DNA from: Candidatus Latescibacterota bacterium
GTDB lineage: Bacteria > Latescibacterota > UBA2968 > UBA8231
Length of the DNA stretch: 11,718 nucleotides
Assembly (NCBI GenBank): GCA_003529325.1
Contig: DPVW01000427.1
Location: 1 to 11,718, forward strand
Direction of reading: 5' to 3'
A model generated the notes under the pieces. That model was not told the DNA's origin. It saw only the letters and a list, made by a program, of their open reading frames with translations, and searched no databases. The position numbers and the translations under genes are program-made. Position 1 is the stretch's first letter, and each line of letters starts with the position of its first letter. This document shows positions 1 to 7,361 of this stretch, piece by piece.

Positions 1-22
1 GCCTGCCGGGCTGACTATGACC

Positions 23-2995
23 TCAAGCGACGACGTTGACGATCTTGCCTGGCACCAGGATAAAACGTCGGACCTCGCCGGATTCGGGCAGGAATCGCCG
101 CACATTTTCCATGGCCAGAACCCGTTCCTTCAAAGCCTCCTCCGAAATGTCCACAGGGACCTCCACTTTCCCCCGCACCTTGCCATTTACTTGGATCGGC
201 AGGGAGATCATATCCTGTGTCAGCAGACTGTCATCGAAGGTGGGCCATGCCTGATGGGCAAGGTCGCCTGCACCGAAGCCGCAGCGCTCCCACAACTCCT
301 CACCCACATGCGGTGCCAGTGGTTCCAGCATCAGCACGAGGTTATATGCCACCTCCTGAGGAATTCGATCGAGGGCAACCAACGCATTGTTCAATTTGAT
401 CAGAGCCGAGATCGCCGTGTTGAAACGCAACCCGTCCAGATGTTCGCCGACAACGGCGATCGTGGCATGCAGCAGACGGGTCAGTTCAGCGTCAGCCGGA
501 GACGGGTCGATCAGGGCCACCCCTTCGGCGTCGATGAGATTGCGCCAGACGCGCTGCAGGAACCGCTGCATGCCTCTGATGCCTTCCATGCTCCAGGGCG
601 CGCTCTGCTCCAAGGGTCCCATGTACATCTCATAGAGACGCAAGGTGTCGACACCGTACTCCTCCCCCACTTCTTCTGGCGGCAGGCCATTCTTGTAACG
701 TTTGCCCATCTTGCCGCGGAAACGATTGAGTTTCTGTCCCGTCTCCGCATGCACCGGTTCGCCGTCAGTGCCGAACTCGACTTTGCGGATGTCGACGTAA
801 ACTCCGCGTTCGTCGGTGAAAGCATCGGCCGTTATCATGCCTTGGTTGAAATGTTTCTTGAAGGGCTCCGGTGAAGAGACCTGCCCGAGGTCGAACAGAA
901 TCTTGTGCCAGAAACGTGCATACAGCAGATGCAGCACGGCGTGCTCCGCACCCCCGATGTATAAGTCCACTGGCATGAACGCCCGTTCCTTGTCCGCATC
1001 GCAGAACGCGCCTGTGTTATCGGGATCGATGAAGCGTAAGTAGTACCAACAGGAGCCCGCCCACTGGGGCATGACATTCAGTTCTCGCTCACAGACCACC
1101 CCGTCCACATCGACGCGGGTCCATGCCGCACCGGCCCGCCCGAGTGGTGGAGTTACCGGCGTGTCCGGATCATCTGACGATGTAGGTTTGAAATCCTCCA
1201 TGTCTGGCAACAGCACAGGGAGATCGGTAACGACTGGATGCCCATCCGGATGATTTGCGAGTGGAAAAGGTTCACCCCAATAACGCTGGCGGGAAAACAC
1301 CCAGTCGCGCAGACGGAAACTCACAGAGCCCCCACCGACGCCGGCGGATTGCAGGGCCTCAACGATCTTGCTCTGTGCCTGTGCAGACGGCAGGCCGTCG
1401 ATGGCGAAAGTCGAGTCGCCACCGGGACCGGGAGAGTTGATTGCAGTGCCCTCACCGGTGAAGCAGCCGTCCTCGGGAGTCCCGGGCGGTGCCGCCACTA
1501 CCTGGATGATGGACAGGCCATACTTCTCGGCAAAAGCGTGATCACGGTCGTCATGGGCGGGCACCGCCATGATGGCTCCCGTACCGTAGTCCATACTCAC
1601 ATAGTCGGCGACAAAAACAGGGACGCGCTGGTCATTTACCGGATTGAGTGCATGGAGCCCACTGAAGACACCCGTCTTCTCCTTGTCTTGCTCGGCGATT
1701 CTCGCATCATCCTGTCTCTGGGCAGCAGCATCCACGTAGGCAGCGACTGCCTGCTGTGGATCTGCTGCCGGCGTCCCCTCCCCCTTCCAACGCTCTTTGG
1801 TGCCCTCGGGCCAGGCAGCGGGCACGGCATATCGAGCCTCTGTCGCGGTGACCAGCGGATGTTCTGGGGCAACGACCATGAAGGTCGCCCCATGAAGCGT
1901 ATCCGGGCGTGTGGTGAACACCTCAAGCTGTGTCGCGCCTGCAACTCCCGTCAACCTGTCCTCCAAACCAAACAGGACTCGGCCGCCCTCGCTGCGACCA
2001 ATCCAGTTGCGCTGCATCAGCTTGATCGGCTCCGGCCAGTCCAGAGCGTACGTGCCACCGCGGCCATCCGGCAGCCCTTCGGCGTCAAGATCTTCCAACA
2101 AACGATCAGCGTAGGCAGTGATGCGCAGGATCCATTGTTTGAAAGGACGCTTGTACACGGGAAAGTCACCGACCTCACTCCGGCCGTCGGTGGTCACTTC
2201 CTCATTCGCCAGTACCGTCCCCAGTCTCGGACACCAGTTGACGTTGATCTCCTTCTGATAGGCCATCCGGTAGTTGTTGACCACCTGTTGCTGCTCAGCT
2301 GCGCTCAAGTCGGCCCAAACGCAGTTCCCAGTATCGGCATCTCCTCCCGCCGACAGCATCTGCTGATCTGCGAAACTCAGGGAGCGTGCGCCCGACTCGA
2401 AGGCGCTGAGCAGTTCAGCTATGGGTTTTGCCCTGCCCGTGATGCTCCGTCCTGCGTCATCCTGCCAGTCACAATCGGGATCGTACCAGGACTCGAACAA
2501 TTGCACGAAGATCCACTGCGTCCAGCGATAGTACCCTTCGTGAGACGTAGCGATCTCACGGTCCCAATCATACCCGAGACCCAGAAACTGCAATTGCTTG
2601 CGGTAATGATCGATGCTCTTCTCTGTCGCTATCGCGGGGTGCACGTTGTGTTCAACCGCATACTGCTCAGCAGGCAGACCGAAGCTGTCAAAGCCCATGG
2701 GGTGCAGGACGTTGAATCCCATCATGCGCTTGAAACGGCTATAGATGTCGCTGGCGATATACCCTTTCGGGTGACCGACATGCAGTCCCTCCCCACTGGG
2801 GTATGGGAACATGTCGAGGACGTAACACTTGGGCTTGTCCGGATCATAGCCGGGGTCACCCGGTGTCGCCGTCCGATAGGTGCCATGTTCCAGCCAGTGG
2901 TCTCGCCAGCGTCGTTCGATCCGGCGAAAGTCATAGACGCCGGCAGGCGTGGTGTCGGCCGATGGCGTCGAGCCGCCGGGTGGAGGCGTCGTCAT
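23..2995 (-). CDS. leuS: Leucyl-tRNA synthetase (LeuRS), long form
   Basis: Class I synthetase that attaches leucine to tRNA-Leu in the cytoplasm and edits mischarged products. The 990-residue product shows the catalytic HIGH-type motif HVGHP (residues 72-76) after [11 protein letters not shown], and [14 protein letters not shown] near 254-267. The CP1 editing domain has [12 protein letters not shown] (361-372) and [18 protein letters not shown] (471-488). The second catalytic lysine motif is KMGKR (762-766), a variant of KMSKS. A tRNA-binding C-terminal domain ends in VPGKIVNVV. The length exceeds the usual 800-870 residues, mainly through an insert at about 172-245; from memory, the long actinobacterial-type enzymes share both the insert and KMGK. 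The zinc-site cysteine pair of E. coli LeuRS is absent. I chose the ATG at 2995 because it overlaps the asnS stop as ATGA and because the frame upstream of it is only antisense-like, Arg-rich sequence inside asnS. The identification is very secure. Confidence 0.97.
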   Translation of the reverse strand: MTTPPPGGSTPSADTTPAGVYDFRRIERRWRDHWLEHGTYRTATPGDPGYDPDKPKCYVLDMFPYPSGEGLHVGHPKGYIASDIYSRFKRMMGFNVLHPMGFDSFGLPAEQYAVEHNVHPAIATEKSIDHYRKQLQFLGLGYDWDREIATSHEGYYRWTQWIFVQLFESWYDPDCDWQDDAGRSITGRAKPIAELLSAFESGARSLSFADQQMLSAGGDADTGNCVWADLSAAEQQQVVNNYRMAYQKEINVNWCPRLGTVLANEEVTTDGRSEVGDFPVYKRPFKQWILRITAYADRLLEDLDAEGLPDGRGGTYALDWPEPIKLMQRNWIGRSEGGRVLFGLEDRLTGVAGATQLEVFTTRPDTLHGATFMVVAPEHPLVTATEARYAVPAAWPEGTKERWKGEGTPAADPQQAVAAYVDAAAQRQDDARIAEQDKEKTGVFSGLHALNPVNDQRVPVFVADYVSMDYGTGAIMAVPAHDDRDHAFAEKYGLSIIQVVAAPPGTPEDGCFTGEGTAINSPGPGGDSTFAIDGLPSAQAQSKIVEALQSAGVGGGSVSFRLRDWVFSRQRYWGEPFPLANHPDGHPVVTDLPVLLPDMEDFKPTSSDDPDTPVTPPLGRAGAAWTRVDVDGVVCERELNVMPQWAGSCWYYLRFIDPDNTGAFCDADKERAFMPVDLYIGGAEHAVLHLLYARFWHKILFDLGQVSSPEPFKKHFNQGMITADAFTDERGVYVDIRKVEFGTDGEPVHAETGQKLNRFRGKMGKRYKNGLPPEEVGEEYGVDTLRLYEMYMGPLEQSAPWSMEGIRGMQRFLQRVWRNLIDAEGVALIDPSPADAELTRLLHATIAVVGEHLDGLRFNTAISALIKLNNALVALDRIPQEVAYNLVLMLEPLAPHVGEELWERCGFGAGDLAHQAWPTFDDSLLTQDMISLPIQVNGKVRGKVEVPVDISEEALKERVLAMENVRRFLPESGEVRRFILVPGKIVNVVA

Positions 2996-4305
2996 GGGTA
3001 GATTCTCTGCAGAGTTCTGGGAAATGGAATTGTTTCGCGCACATGCGGCACACCACACAACCAGCCGACGACGCGCTCGATCCCCATGCCAAATCCGGCA
3101 TGCGGCACGGAGCCGTATTTTCGCAGGTCGAGATACCACTCAAAGGCCTCGCGTGGTAGTCCGTGGGCGGCGATGCGGCCTTCGAGCTTGCCGAGATCAT
3201 CTTCACGCTGACCACCCCCGATAATCTCACCATAACCTTCCGGAGCCAGCATGTCGACGCACAGGGCCAGGCGGTCATCCTCGGGGTCCTGTTTCATGTA
3301 AAATGCCTTCACCGCCGCCGGGTATCGGTGCACGAGGACCGGCGTGTCGAAGTCCTGGGACAGCAAGGTCTCGTCCTCGCCACCCAGATCACTCCCCCAT
3401 TCGATCTGACTGCCTTTACTTTTCAGGATTTCGATGGCATCGTCGTACTGCAACCGTGGAAAAGGCTTGCCCGCTACGACCCGCTCCAGGGGAGCCCGGT
3501 CTCGTTCGAGGAGGGCCAATTCGGCGCTGCAGTCAGCCAGTACCCGGCCGACGACGTGGGCGACCATGCCTTGGGCGATCTCCATATCCTGCGCCAGATC
3601 GCAGAAAGCCATCTCCGGTTCGATCATCCAGAATTCAGTCAGGTGCCGACGTGTCTTCGACTTCTCAGCGCGAAAGGTGGGGCCAAAACAGTAGACCTTA
3701 CCAAAGGCCATGGCGGCGGCCTCCATGTAAAGCTGTCCGCTCTGGGTCAGGTAGGCGGTCTGGCCGAAGTAGTCCGTCTCGAAGAGAGTCGTTGTGCCCT
3801 CACAAGCCGCCGGTGTCAGCACCGGTGCATCGATGAGAAGAAATCCTTCCTGGCTCATGAACTGACGACAGGCATCGACGATGGTGCCGCGGATCCGGAG
3901 CACAGCATTGGGACGCGACGAGCGTAGCCAGAGATGTCGGTGCTCCATGAGGAACGCCGTACCATGTTCCTTGGGCGAGATGGGAAAGTCTACTGAGCCA
4001 TTGACGACGTCGATCTTCTGCACGCCAAGTTCGAATCCAAGGGGCGAACGAGCATCGGCACGGACCTCCCCTTGTACGATGACGGACGCTTCTTGTGTCA
4101 GTTCTGCGGCACACTCGAAGACTTCCGGTTCGACATCCCCCTTGAACACAACACATTGGATGATGCCGGAGCCATCGCGGACCTGGACGAAGTGGAGCTT
4201 GCCACTGGAACGCAGGTTATAGACCCACCCACGTAGTTCAACGACCTGACCCTCGTGTTGGGCGATCTCGCCCACCCTCACGACTGGCGGCTCTTGACTG
4301 GACAT
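2992..4305 (-). CDS. asnS: Asparaginyl-tRNA synthetase (AsnRS)
   Basis: Class II synthetase that charges tRNA-Asn directly, so this organism need not rely only on the Asp-tRNA/GatCAB route for Asn-tRNA. From the ATG at 4305 the product is 437 residues, close to the compact Thermus-type enzyme. An N-terminal OB-fold anticodon-binding domain (about 15-105) contains [19 protein letters not shown]. The catalytic domain has motif 2 [20 protein letters not shown] (211-230), whose TEFWMIEPE stretch is typical of AsnRS rather than AspRS, and motif 3 [15 protein letters not shown] (404-418) followed by RETIPFPR. An upstream ATG at 4329 would add eight residues. I prefer 4305 because GGAG lies 10 bases upstream of it, whereas the 4329 ATG has no evident Shine-Dalgarno sequence. 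The stop overlaps the leuS ATG, suggesting translational coupling. Its transcription may be separated from pnp by the hairpin at 4354-4405. Confidence 0.95.
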   Translation of the reverse strand: MSSQEPPVVRVGEIAQHEGQVVELRGWVYNLRSSGKLHFVQVRDGSGIIQCVVFKGDVEPEVFECAAELTQEASVIVQGEVRADARSPLGFELGVQKIDVVNGSVDFPISPKEHGTAFLMEHRHLWLRSSRPNAVLRIRGTIVDACRQFMSQEGFLLIDAPVLTPAACEGTTTLFETDYFGQTAYLTQSGQLYMEAAAMAFGKVYCFGPTFRAEKSKTRRHLTEFWMIEPEMAFCDLAQDMEIAQGMVAHVVGRVLADCSAELALLERDRAPLERVVAGKPFPRLQYDDAIEILKSKGSQIEWGSDLGGEDETLLSQDFDTPVLVHRYPAAVKAFYMKQDPEDDRLALCVDMLAPEGYGEIIGGGQREDDLGKLEGRIAAHGLPREAFEWYLDLRKYGSVPHAGFGMGIERVVGWLCGVPHVRETIPFPRTLQRIYP

Positions 4306-4353
4306 CTGCTGCCTACTCCGGATTGTCATGTGAAGTAAGTAGATAAACAGAAA

Positions 4354-4405
4354 AGACTACCGACGCCGACCCGCGTGCTGCCACGGTGCCAGGCTTCGGT
4401 AGTCT
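4354..4405 (-). terminator. Terminator-like hairpin between pnp and asnS
   Basis: A perfect 10-base inverted repeat, AGACTACCGA (4354-4363) and TCGGTAGTCT (4396-4405), flanks a 32-base interior that can itself pair further (a GCC/GGC extension, then CCGTG with CACGCGG). Read on the minus strand, the stem is followed immediately by TTTTCTGTTTATC, a U-rich tract in RNA. The plus-strand side has no T run, so any intrinsic terminator acts in the direction of pnp. It would end the pnp transcript about 80-130 bases after the pnp stop. The asnS start is only about 50 bases past the stem, so termination is probably partial or asnS has a promoter overlapping it. Confidence 0.6.
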
Positions 4406-4428
4406 AAACTGGAGACGGGAACGTTCAA
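4401..4428 (-). promoter_or_regulatory. Possible promoter for asnS-leuS (weak)
   Basis: On the minus strand, TTGAAC (4428-4423) and TAGACT (4406-4401) are separated by 16 bases, each matching 4 of 6 positions of the sigma-70 consensus boxes. The predicted start would fall near 4394, giving a leader of about 90 bases before the asnS ATG. The -10 box overlaps the first arm of the terminator-like stem and the -35 box lies in the loop and arm of the hairpin at 4414-4440. Position between a terminator and a new gene pair supports it, but the match is weak and could be chance. Confidence 0.25.
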
Positions 4429-4467
4429 TCACTCCCCGTCCGGTTCGTAAAGCGCAGTTGGGCGCTT
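4414..4467 (-). other. Two small tandem hairpins in the pnp 3' region
   Basis: Just after the pnp stop (minus-strand reading) come two further inverted repeats. AAGCGC/GCGCTT with a 6-base loop occupies 4450-4467. An 8-bp stem with one G-T pair, GACGGGGA/TTCCCGTC with an 11-base loop, occupies 4414-4440. Neither is followed by a T run, so they do not look like terminators themselves. With the larger stem at 4354-4405 they would give the pnp mRNA three successive 3' structures, which could hinder 3' exonucleases. That role is inferred. A 10-base palindrome GTCGATCGAC (4468-4477) lies next to them. The remainder of the 4306-4482 spacer shows no gene. Confidence 0.4.
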
Positions 4468-4482
4468 GTCGATCGACCGGCC

Positions 4483-6558
4483 TCAGCCCTTTGGCAGAAG
4501 TGCTTTCCTGCTAAGTCGAATCTTGCCGGCATTGTCGATATCGAGAACCTTCACCGCCACCTTGTCACCCTCGGCGACGACATCCTCCACGTTCTCGACG
4601 CGGTGGTGATCGAGTTCAGAGACGTGAAGAAGTCCCTCCTTGCCAGGAAGAATCTCAACAAAGGCACCGAAGGGCATGATACGCTTTACCGTGCCCTCAT
4701 ACTCTTTGTCGATGACTGCGTCAGCCGTAATCGATTCGATCATGTCACGCGCCGCGGCAGCCGCTGTCGCTTCGACAGCCGACACGGTAATCGTACCGTC
4801 GTCGTCGACGGCGACGCTGGCACCCGTCTTCTCGATCTCACGGATCATGCGGCCACCGGGACCGATGACGGCACCGATCTTGGATGGGTCAATCTTGATG
4901 TACTCAATTCGTGGTGCAAATTCCGACAGGTCCGCTCGGGGCCTGTCGATACAGGCGTTCATCGACTTCAGGATGTGCATGCGTCCCGCACGAGCCCGCT
5001 CCAGCGCCTCTTCAAGGATCTCGAGGCGGATACCGGCGATCTTGTTTTCCATCTGCACCGCGGTGATGCCTTCTTCCGTGCCCGCCACTTTCAGATCCAT
5101 GTCGCCGAGGAAATCCTCGTCGCCCAGGATATCGGTGAGAATCACGTAATCGTCACCCTCGCTTATGAGGCCGACGCCGGAGGCCGTGACAGCAGCCTTC
5201 ATCGGTACGCCGGCGGCCATCATGGCCATCGAGCAGCCACAGACCGTGGCCATCGATGTGGAACCATTTGACGACTGGATATCGGCAACGAGGCGCAATG
5301 TATACGGGAAGGAATCGACAGCGGGAATCACCGGCTCGAGAGCCTTCTCGGCGAGGTGACCGTGACCGATCTCTCGACGCCCGGGACCACGAGGAAAGGA
5401 GACCTCATTGGTGCTGTATGAGGGGAAATTGTAATCAAGGTAGTACGACTTGAAAGCCTTCCCCCGCAGATCGTCGATCATCTTCTCATCGAACTTGTTG
5501 CCCAATGTCGCCGTACACAGTGCTTGCGTCTGGCCACGATTGAACAACGATGAGCCGTGGGCGCGAGGCAGGATATCGACTTCGCAGGAGATCTCCCGCA
5601 CCTCGTCGACAGCACGACCGTCGATGCGCTTCTTGTCCTTCAGGACCATCTGACGCATATCCGCTTTCGTCAGATTGTACAGCAACTCGCCGATATCCTT
5701 GCCCGCGTCGGGGAACTTCTCCGCCAACTCGGCAGCGACTTCGGCCTCCATCTGTTCGATCAGTTCACCACGCTTGTCGCGATCACCGGAACGGTTGGCT
5801 GCGGAGATCCGCTCCGCCGCCGCGGCCTCAACGGCTTCGGCCAGATCGGCGTCGATCTCGGGGGCGACGTACTCCATCTTGTCGCGTCCAGCCTTTTTCG
5901 CCAGTTCCTCTTGCAGGTCCAAGACCTCCTGCATGTTCTCGTGGGCGAACTCCAGCGCCTCGAGCAGGGCCGCCTCGGAGATCTCCTCCGCACCCCCTTC
6001 GACTGTGCCGATGCTCTCGCGGTCACCCGAGATGATGAGGTCCATGTCACTCTCGGCGATCTGATCCTTCGTTGGGTTGACGATCAGATCCCCGTCGACA
6101 CGACCCACACGCAGGGCCGCGATCGGACCCTGGAAGGGAATGTCGGATATCAGCAAGGATGCGGATGCACCGACCATACCGGCGATATCAGCATCATTGT
6201 CTCCGTCTGCGGAAAGCACGGTCACGAAGACCTGAACCTCGTAGCGGAACTTTTTCGGGAATAGTGGCCGGATCATGTGATCGATCATGCGTGCCGAGAG
6301 CGTTTCCTTTTCGCCCATGCGGCCTTCCCGCTTAAAGAAGTTGCCCGGGATACGTCCCGCGGCGTAGGCCTTCTCACGGTATTCGACCGTGAGTGGCAGA
6401 AAATCTCGGTCGCCCGCACGATGCGAGCGGCAAGCGGTGACCAGTACGATCGTGTCGGCATAACGAGCCCAGACGGCGCCGTTGGCGCGTCCCGCGATCT
6501 TGCCGGTCTCAAGGGACAGTGTTCGACCGCCCCAGTCCATCTCGACTTTATGAATCAT
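4483..6558 (-). CDS. pnp: Polyribonucleotide nucleotidyltransferase (PNPase)
   Basis: Phosphorolytic 3'-5' exoribonuclease of mRNA turnover, usually a trimer and often part of an RNA degradosome. The product is 691 residues, the normal length, with all domains in order. The first RNase PH domain is about 10-145, with FFKREGR at 74-80. An all-alpha linker follows (about 155-300, rich in Ala and Glu). The second, catalytic RNase PH domain (about 310-525) has RGQTQ (341-345), GPGRREIGHG (391-400), SSNGSTSMATVCG (429-441) and DILGDEDFLGDMD, whose D480 and D486 match the catalytic aspartates D486 and D492 of E. coli. The KH domain has IGAVIGPGGR (561-570). The S1 domain (about 617-685) has GTVKRIMPFGAFVEILPGKE. 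The ATG at 6558 gives the usual N-terminus but has only a weak Shine-Dalgarno (GAAAG), as might suit a regulated start. The gene follows rpsO after a structured 114-base spacer. Identification is certain. Confidence 0.98.
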   Translation of the reverse strand: MIHKVEMDWGGRTLSLETGKIAGRANGAVWARYADTIVLVTACRSHRAGDRDFLPLTVEYREKAYAAGRIPGNFFKREGRMGEKETLSARMIDHMIRPLFPKKFRYEVQVFVTVLSADGDNDADIAGMVGASASLLISDIPFQGPIAALRVGRVDGDLIVNPTKDQIAESDMDLIISGDRESIGTVEGGAEEISEAALLEALEFAHENMQEVLDLQEELAKKAGRDKMEYVAPEIDADLAEAVEAAAAERISAANRSGDRDKRGELIEQMEAEVAAELAEKFPDAGKDIGELLYNLTKADMRQMVLKDKKRIDGRAVDEVREISCEVDILPRAHGSSLFNRGQTQALCTATLGNKFDEKMIDDLRGKAFKSYYLDYNFPSYSTNEVSFPRGPGRREIGHGHLAEKALEPVIPAVDSFPYTLRLVADIQSSNGSTSMATVCGCSMAMMAAGVPMKAAVTASGVGLISEGDDYVILTDILGDEDFLGDMDLKVAGTEEGITAVQMENKIAGIRLEILEEALERARAGRMHILKSMNACIDRPRADLSEFAPRIEYIKIDPSKIGAVIGPGGRMIREIEKTGASVAVDDDGTITVSAVEATAAAAARDMIESITADAVIDKEYEGTVKRIMPFGAFVEILPGKEGLLHVSELDHHRVENVEDVVAEGDKVAVKVLDIDNAGKIRLSRKALLPKG

Positions 6559-6583
6559 TTCTTTCAGTCTTGCTTTCTTAAAC

Positions 6584-6634
6584 GCGACAGGATGTCGCTG
6601 TGATGTCCCACCTTGTAAGGTGGTGGTGGGACGT
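6584..6634 (-). promoter_or_regulatory. Pair of hairpins in the pnp leader (possible processing or autoregulation site)
   Basis: Two inverted repeats lie between rpsO and pnp. The larger (6603-6634) has an 8-bp perfect stem, GTCCCACC/GGTGGGAC at 6605-6612 and 6625-6632, extendable by a T-G and an A-T pair; its 12-base loop can partly re-pair with the stem arm (CCACCT/AGGTGG). The smaller (6584-6598) is GCGACA/TGTCGC with a 3-base loop. Neither is followed by a clear T run on the minus strand, so intrinsic termination is doubtful. In E. coli the rpsO-pnp spacer holds a terminator and an RNase III-cleaved stem through which PNPase represses its own synthesis; the placement here is analogous, but the function is inferred. 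Confidence 0.45.
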
Positions 6635-6654
6635 GAGTGCCCTCATGGCGGACG

Positions 6655-6670
6655 ACGTGCAGATGCACGT
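6655..6670 (-). other. Hairpin immediately after the rpsO stop codon
   Basis: ACGTGC/GCACGT (6655-6660 and 6665-6670) is a perfect 6-bp stem with a 4-base loop, two bases beyond the rpsO TAG stop. It is not followed by a T tract. It could protect the 3' end of a processed rpsO mRNA or form part of a leaky rpsO terminator; the sequence alone does not decide. Confidence 0.35.
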
Positions 6671-6672
6671 AA

Positions 6673-6942
6673 CTAGCGCCGCAGCTCAAGCTCCTTGATG
6701 AGCTGGGCGTACTGCTTCGGATCCCTTGCCCGCAAATAATTCTGCAGACGGCCACGGCGGCCAATCATCTTCAACAGGCCGCGACGGGTGGCGAAATCCT
6801 GCCGGTGCTCGCGCAGGTGTTCGGTGAGATTCCGGATCCGCTCGGTCAGGATGGCGATCTGCACTGACGCCGACCCTGTGTCGCTCTCACCTTCGCCGTA
6901 CTTTGATACGAGTTCGCTTTTGCGTTCGATTGTGATGGACAA
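6673..6942 (-). CDS. rpsO: 30S ribosomal protein S15
   Basis: Primary 16S rRNA-binding protein of the small subunit platform. The start is a TTG at 6942, giving exactly 89 residues, the standard S15 length, and the standard N-terminus (SITIERKSELV). A strong AGGAGG Shine-Dalgarno sits 7 bases upstream and no ATG lies near; longer in-frame starts would add non-homologous residues. Conserved S15 features are DTGSASVQIAILTERI (residues 21-36), LTEHLREHRQDFATRRGLL (39-57) and the final RGRLQNYLRARDP stretch. It follows ribF by 44 bases. In many bacteria S15 represses its own translation by binding a leader structure; here the short leader shows only a weak GTGC/GCAC pairing, so such control cannot be claimed. 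Identification is secure; the TTG start is well supported by spacing and length. Confidence 0.97.
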   Translation of the reverse strand: MSITIERKSELVSKYGEGESDTGSASVQIAILTERIRNLTEHLREHRQDFATRRGLLKMIGRRGRLQNYLRARDPKQYAQLIKELELRR

Positions 6943-6949
6943 CTGTCTT

Positions 6950-6955
6950 CCTCCT
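6950..6955 (-). promoter_or_regulatory. Shine-Dalgarno site of rpsO
   Basis: AGGAGG on the minus strand, 7 bases before the TTG at 6942. It is the strongest ribosome binding site in the window and decides the non-ATG start of rpsO. Confidence 0.8.
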
Positions 6956-6986
6956 ACTCTTGTGTGCTCGGTAAGCTTGCGCACCC

Positions 6987-7361
6987 TTACGGACGCGCGT
7001 TTTTGATGTCTCTCTCGATCTGCTCCGTCAACTGCTTCGCGGAGTCGAATCGTTTCTCGTCACGTAGTCGTTGTCCCAGGCGCACCGCCAAGCTCTTGCC
7101 GTAGAGGTTGGCGTCGAAGTCGAGAATATGAACCTCGACTGACATGCCACCATCACCTGAAAACGTGGGCCTGCAACCAATATTGACAACGGCAGTACGC
7201 GCCTCACCGTCGAATCTGACCAGCCCTGCAAAGACCCCCCGCGGCAACTCGTCAGGGACGGGTGTAATCTGTAGGTTGGCCGTAGGGAATCCGATCGATC
7301 TCCCGCGACCCTCTCCGGCGATGACGACGCCGGTAAATTCCAACCCCTCAGGCAACGACAT
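6987..7361 (-). CDS. ribF: Stand-alone riboflavin kinase (RibF C-terminal domain only)
   Basis: Predicted to phosphorylate riboflavin with ATP to give FMN. The product is 124 residues and consists of the flavokinase domain alone. It contains FTGVVIAGEGRGRSIGFPTANL (spanning residues 9-30), with the nucleotide/Mg-binding GFPTAN; LPRGVFAG (39-46); NIGCRPTF (60-67); VEVHILDFDANLYG (75-88), with the likely catalytic glutamate E76; and LRDEKRF (99-105). Standard bacterial RibF is about 300 residues, with an N-terminal FMN adenylyltransferase (FAD synthetase) domain; that domain is missing. The ATG at 7361 lies inside the last codons of truB, a 14-base overlap, so there is no room for it upstream. 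The open frame above 7361 is an Arg-rich shadow of truB with no nucleotidyltransferase motif. The Shine-Dalgarno is weak, so translation is probably coupled to truB. The gene keeps the usual ribF position between truB and rpsO. Confidence 0.88.
   Translation of the reverse strand: MSLPEGLEFTGVVIAGEGRGRSIGFPTANLQITPVPDELPRGVFAGLVRFDGEARTAVVNIGCRPTFSGDGGMSVEVHILDFDANLYGKSLAVRLGQRLRDEKRFDSAKQLTEQIERDIKNARP

Noticed and set aside
17..874. 285-codon plus-strand open frame at the window start
   Set aside because: Antisense to the LeuRS C-terminal half; no family features.
1238..3001. 587-codon open frame on the plus strand opposite leuS
   Set aside because: Lies wholly antisense to secure LeuRS coding sequence; the translation shows no recognisable family and is typical of a GC-rich shadow frame.
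2996..3139. 48-residue N-terminal extension of LeuRS
   Set aside because: Lies inside asnS out of frame, Arg/Cys-rich and unlike any LeuRS N-terminus; the ATGA overlap gives a better start at 2995.
5557..6264. 235-codon plus-strand open frame opposite pnp
   Set aside because: Antisense to conserved PNPase sequence; its Gly/Leu/Asp-rich translation has no recognisable motif.
6943..6984. Longer S15 starting from the GTG at 6984
   Set aside because: Adds 14 residues without S15 similarity and ignores the AGGAGG placed 7 bases before the TTG at 6942.
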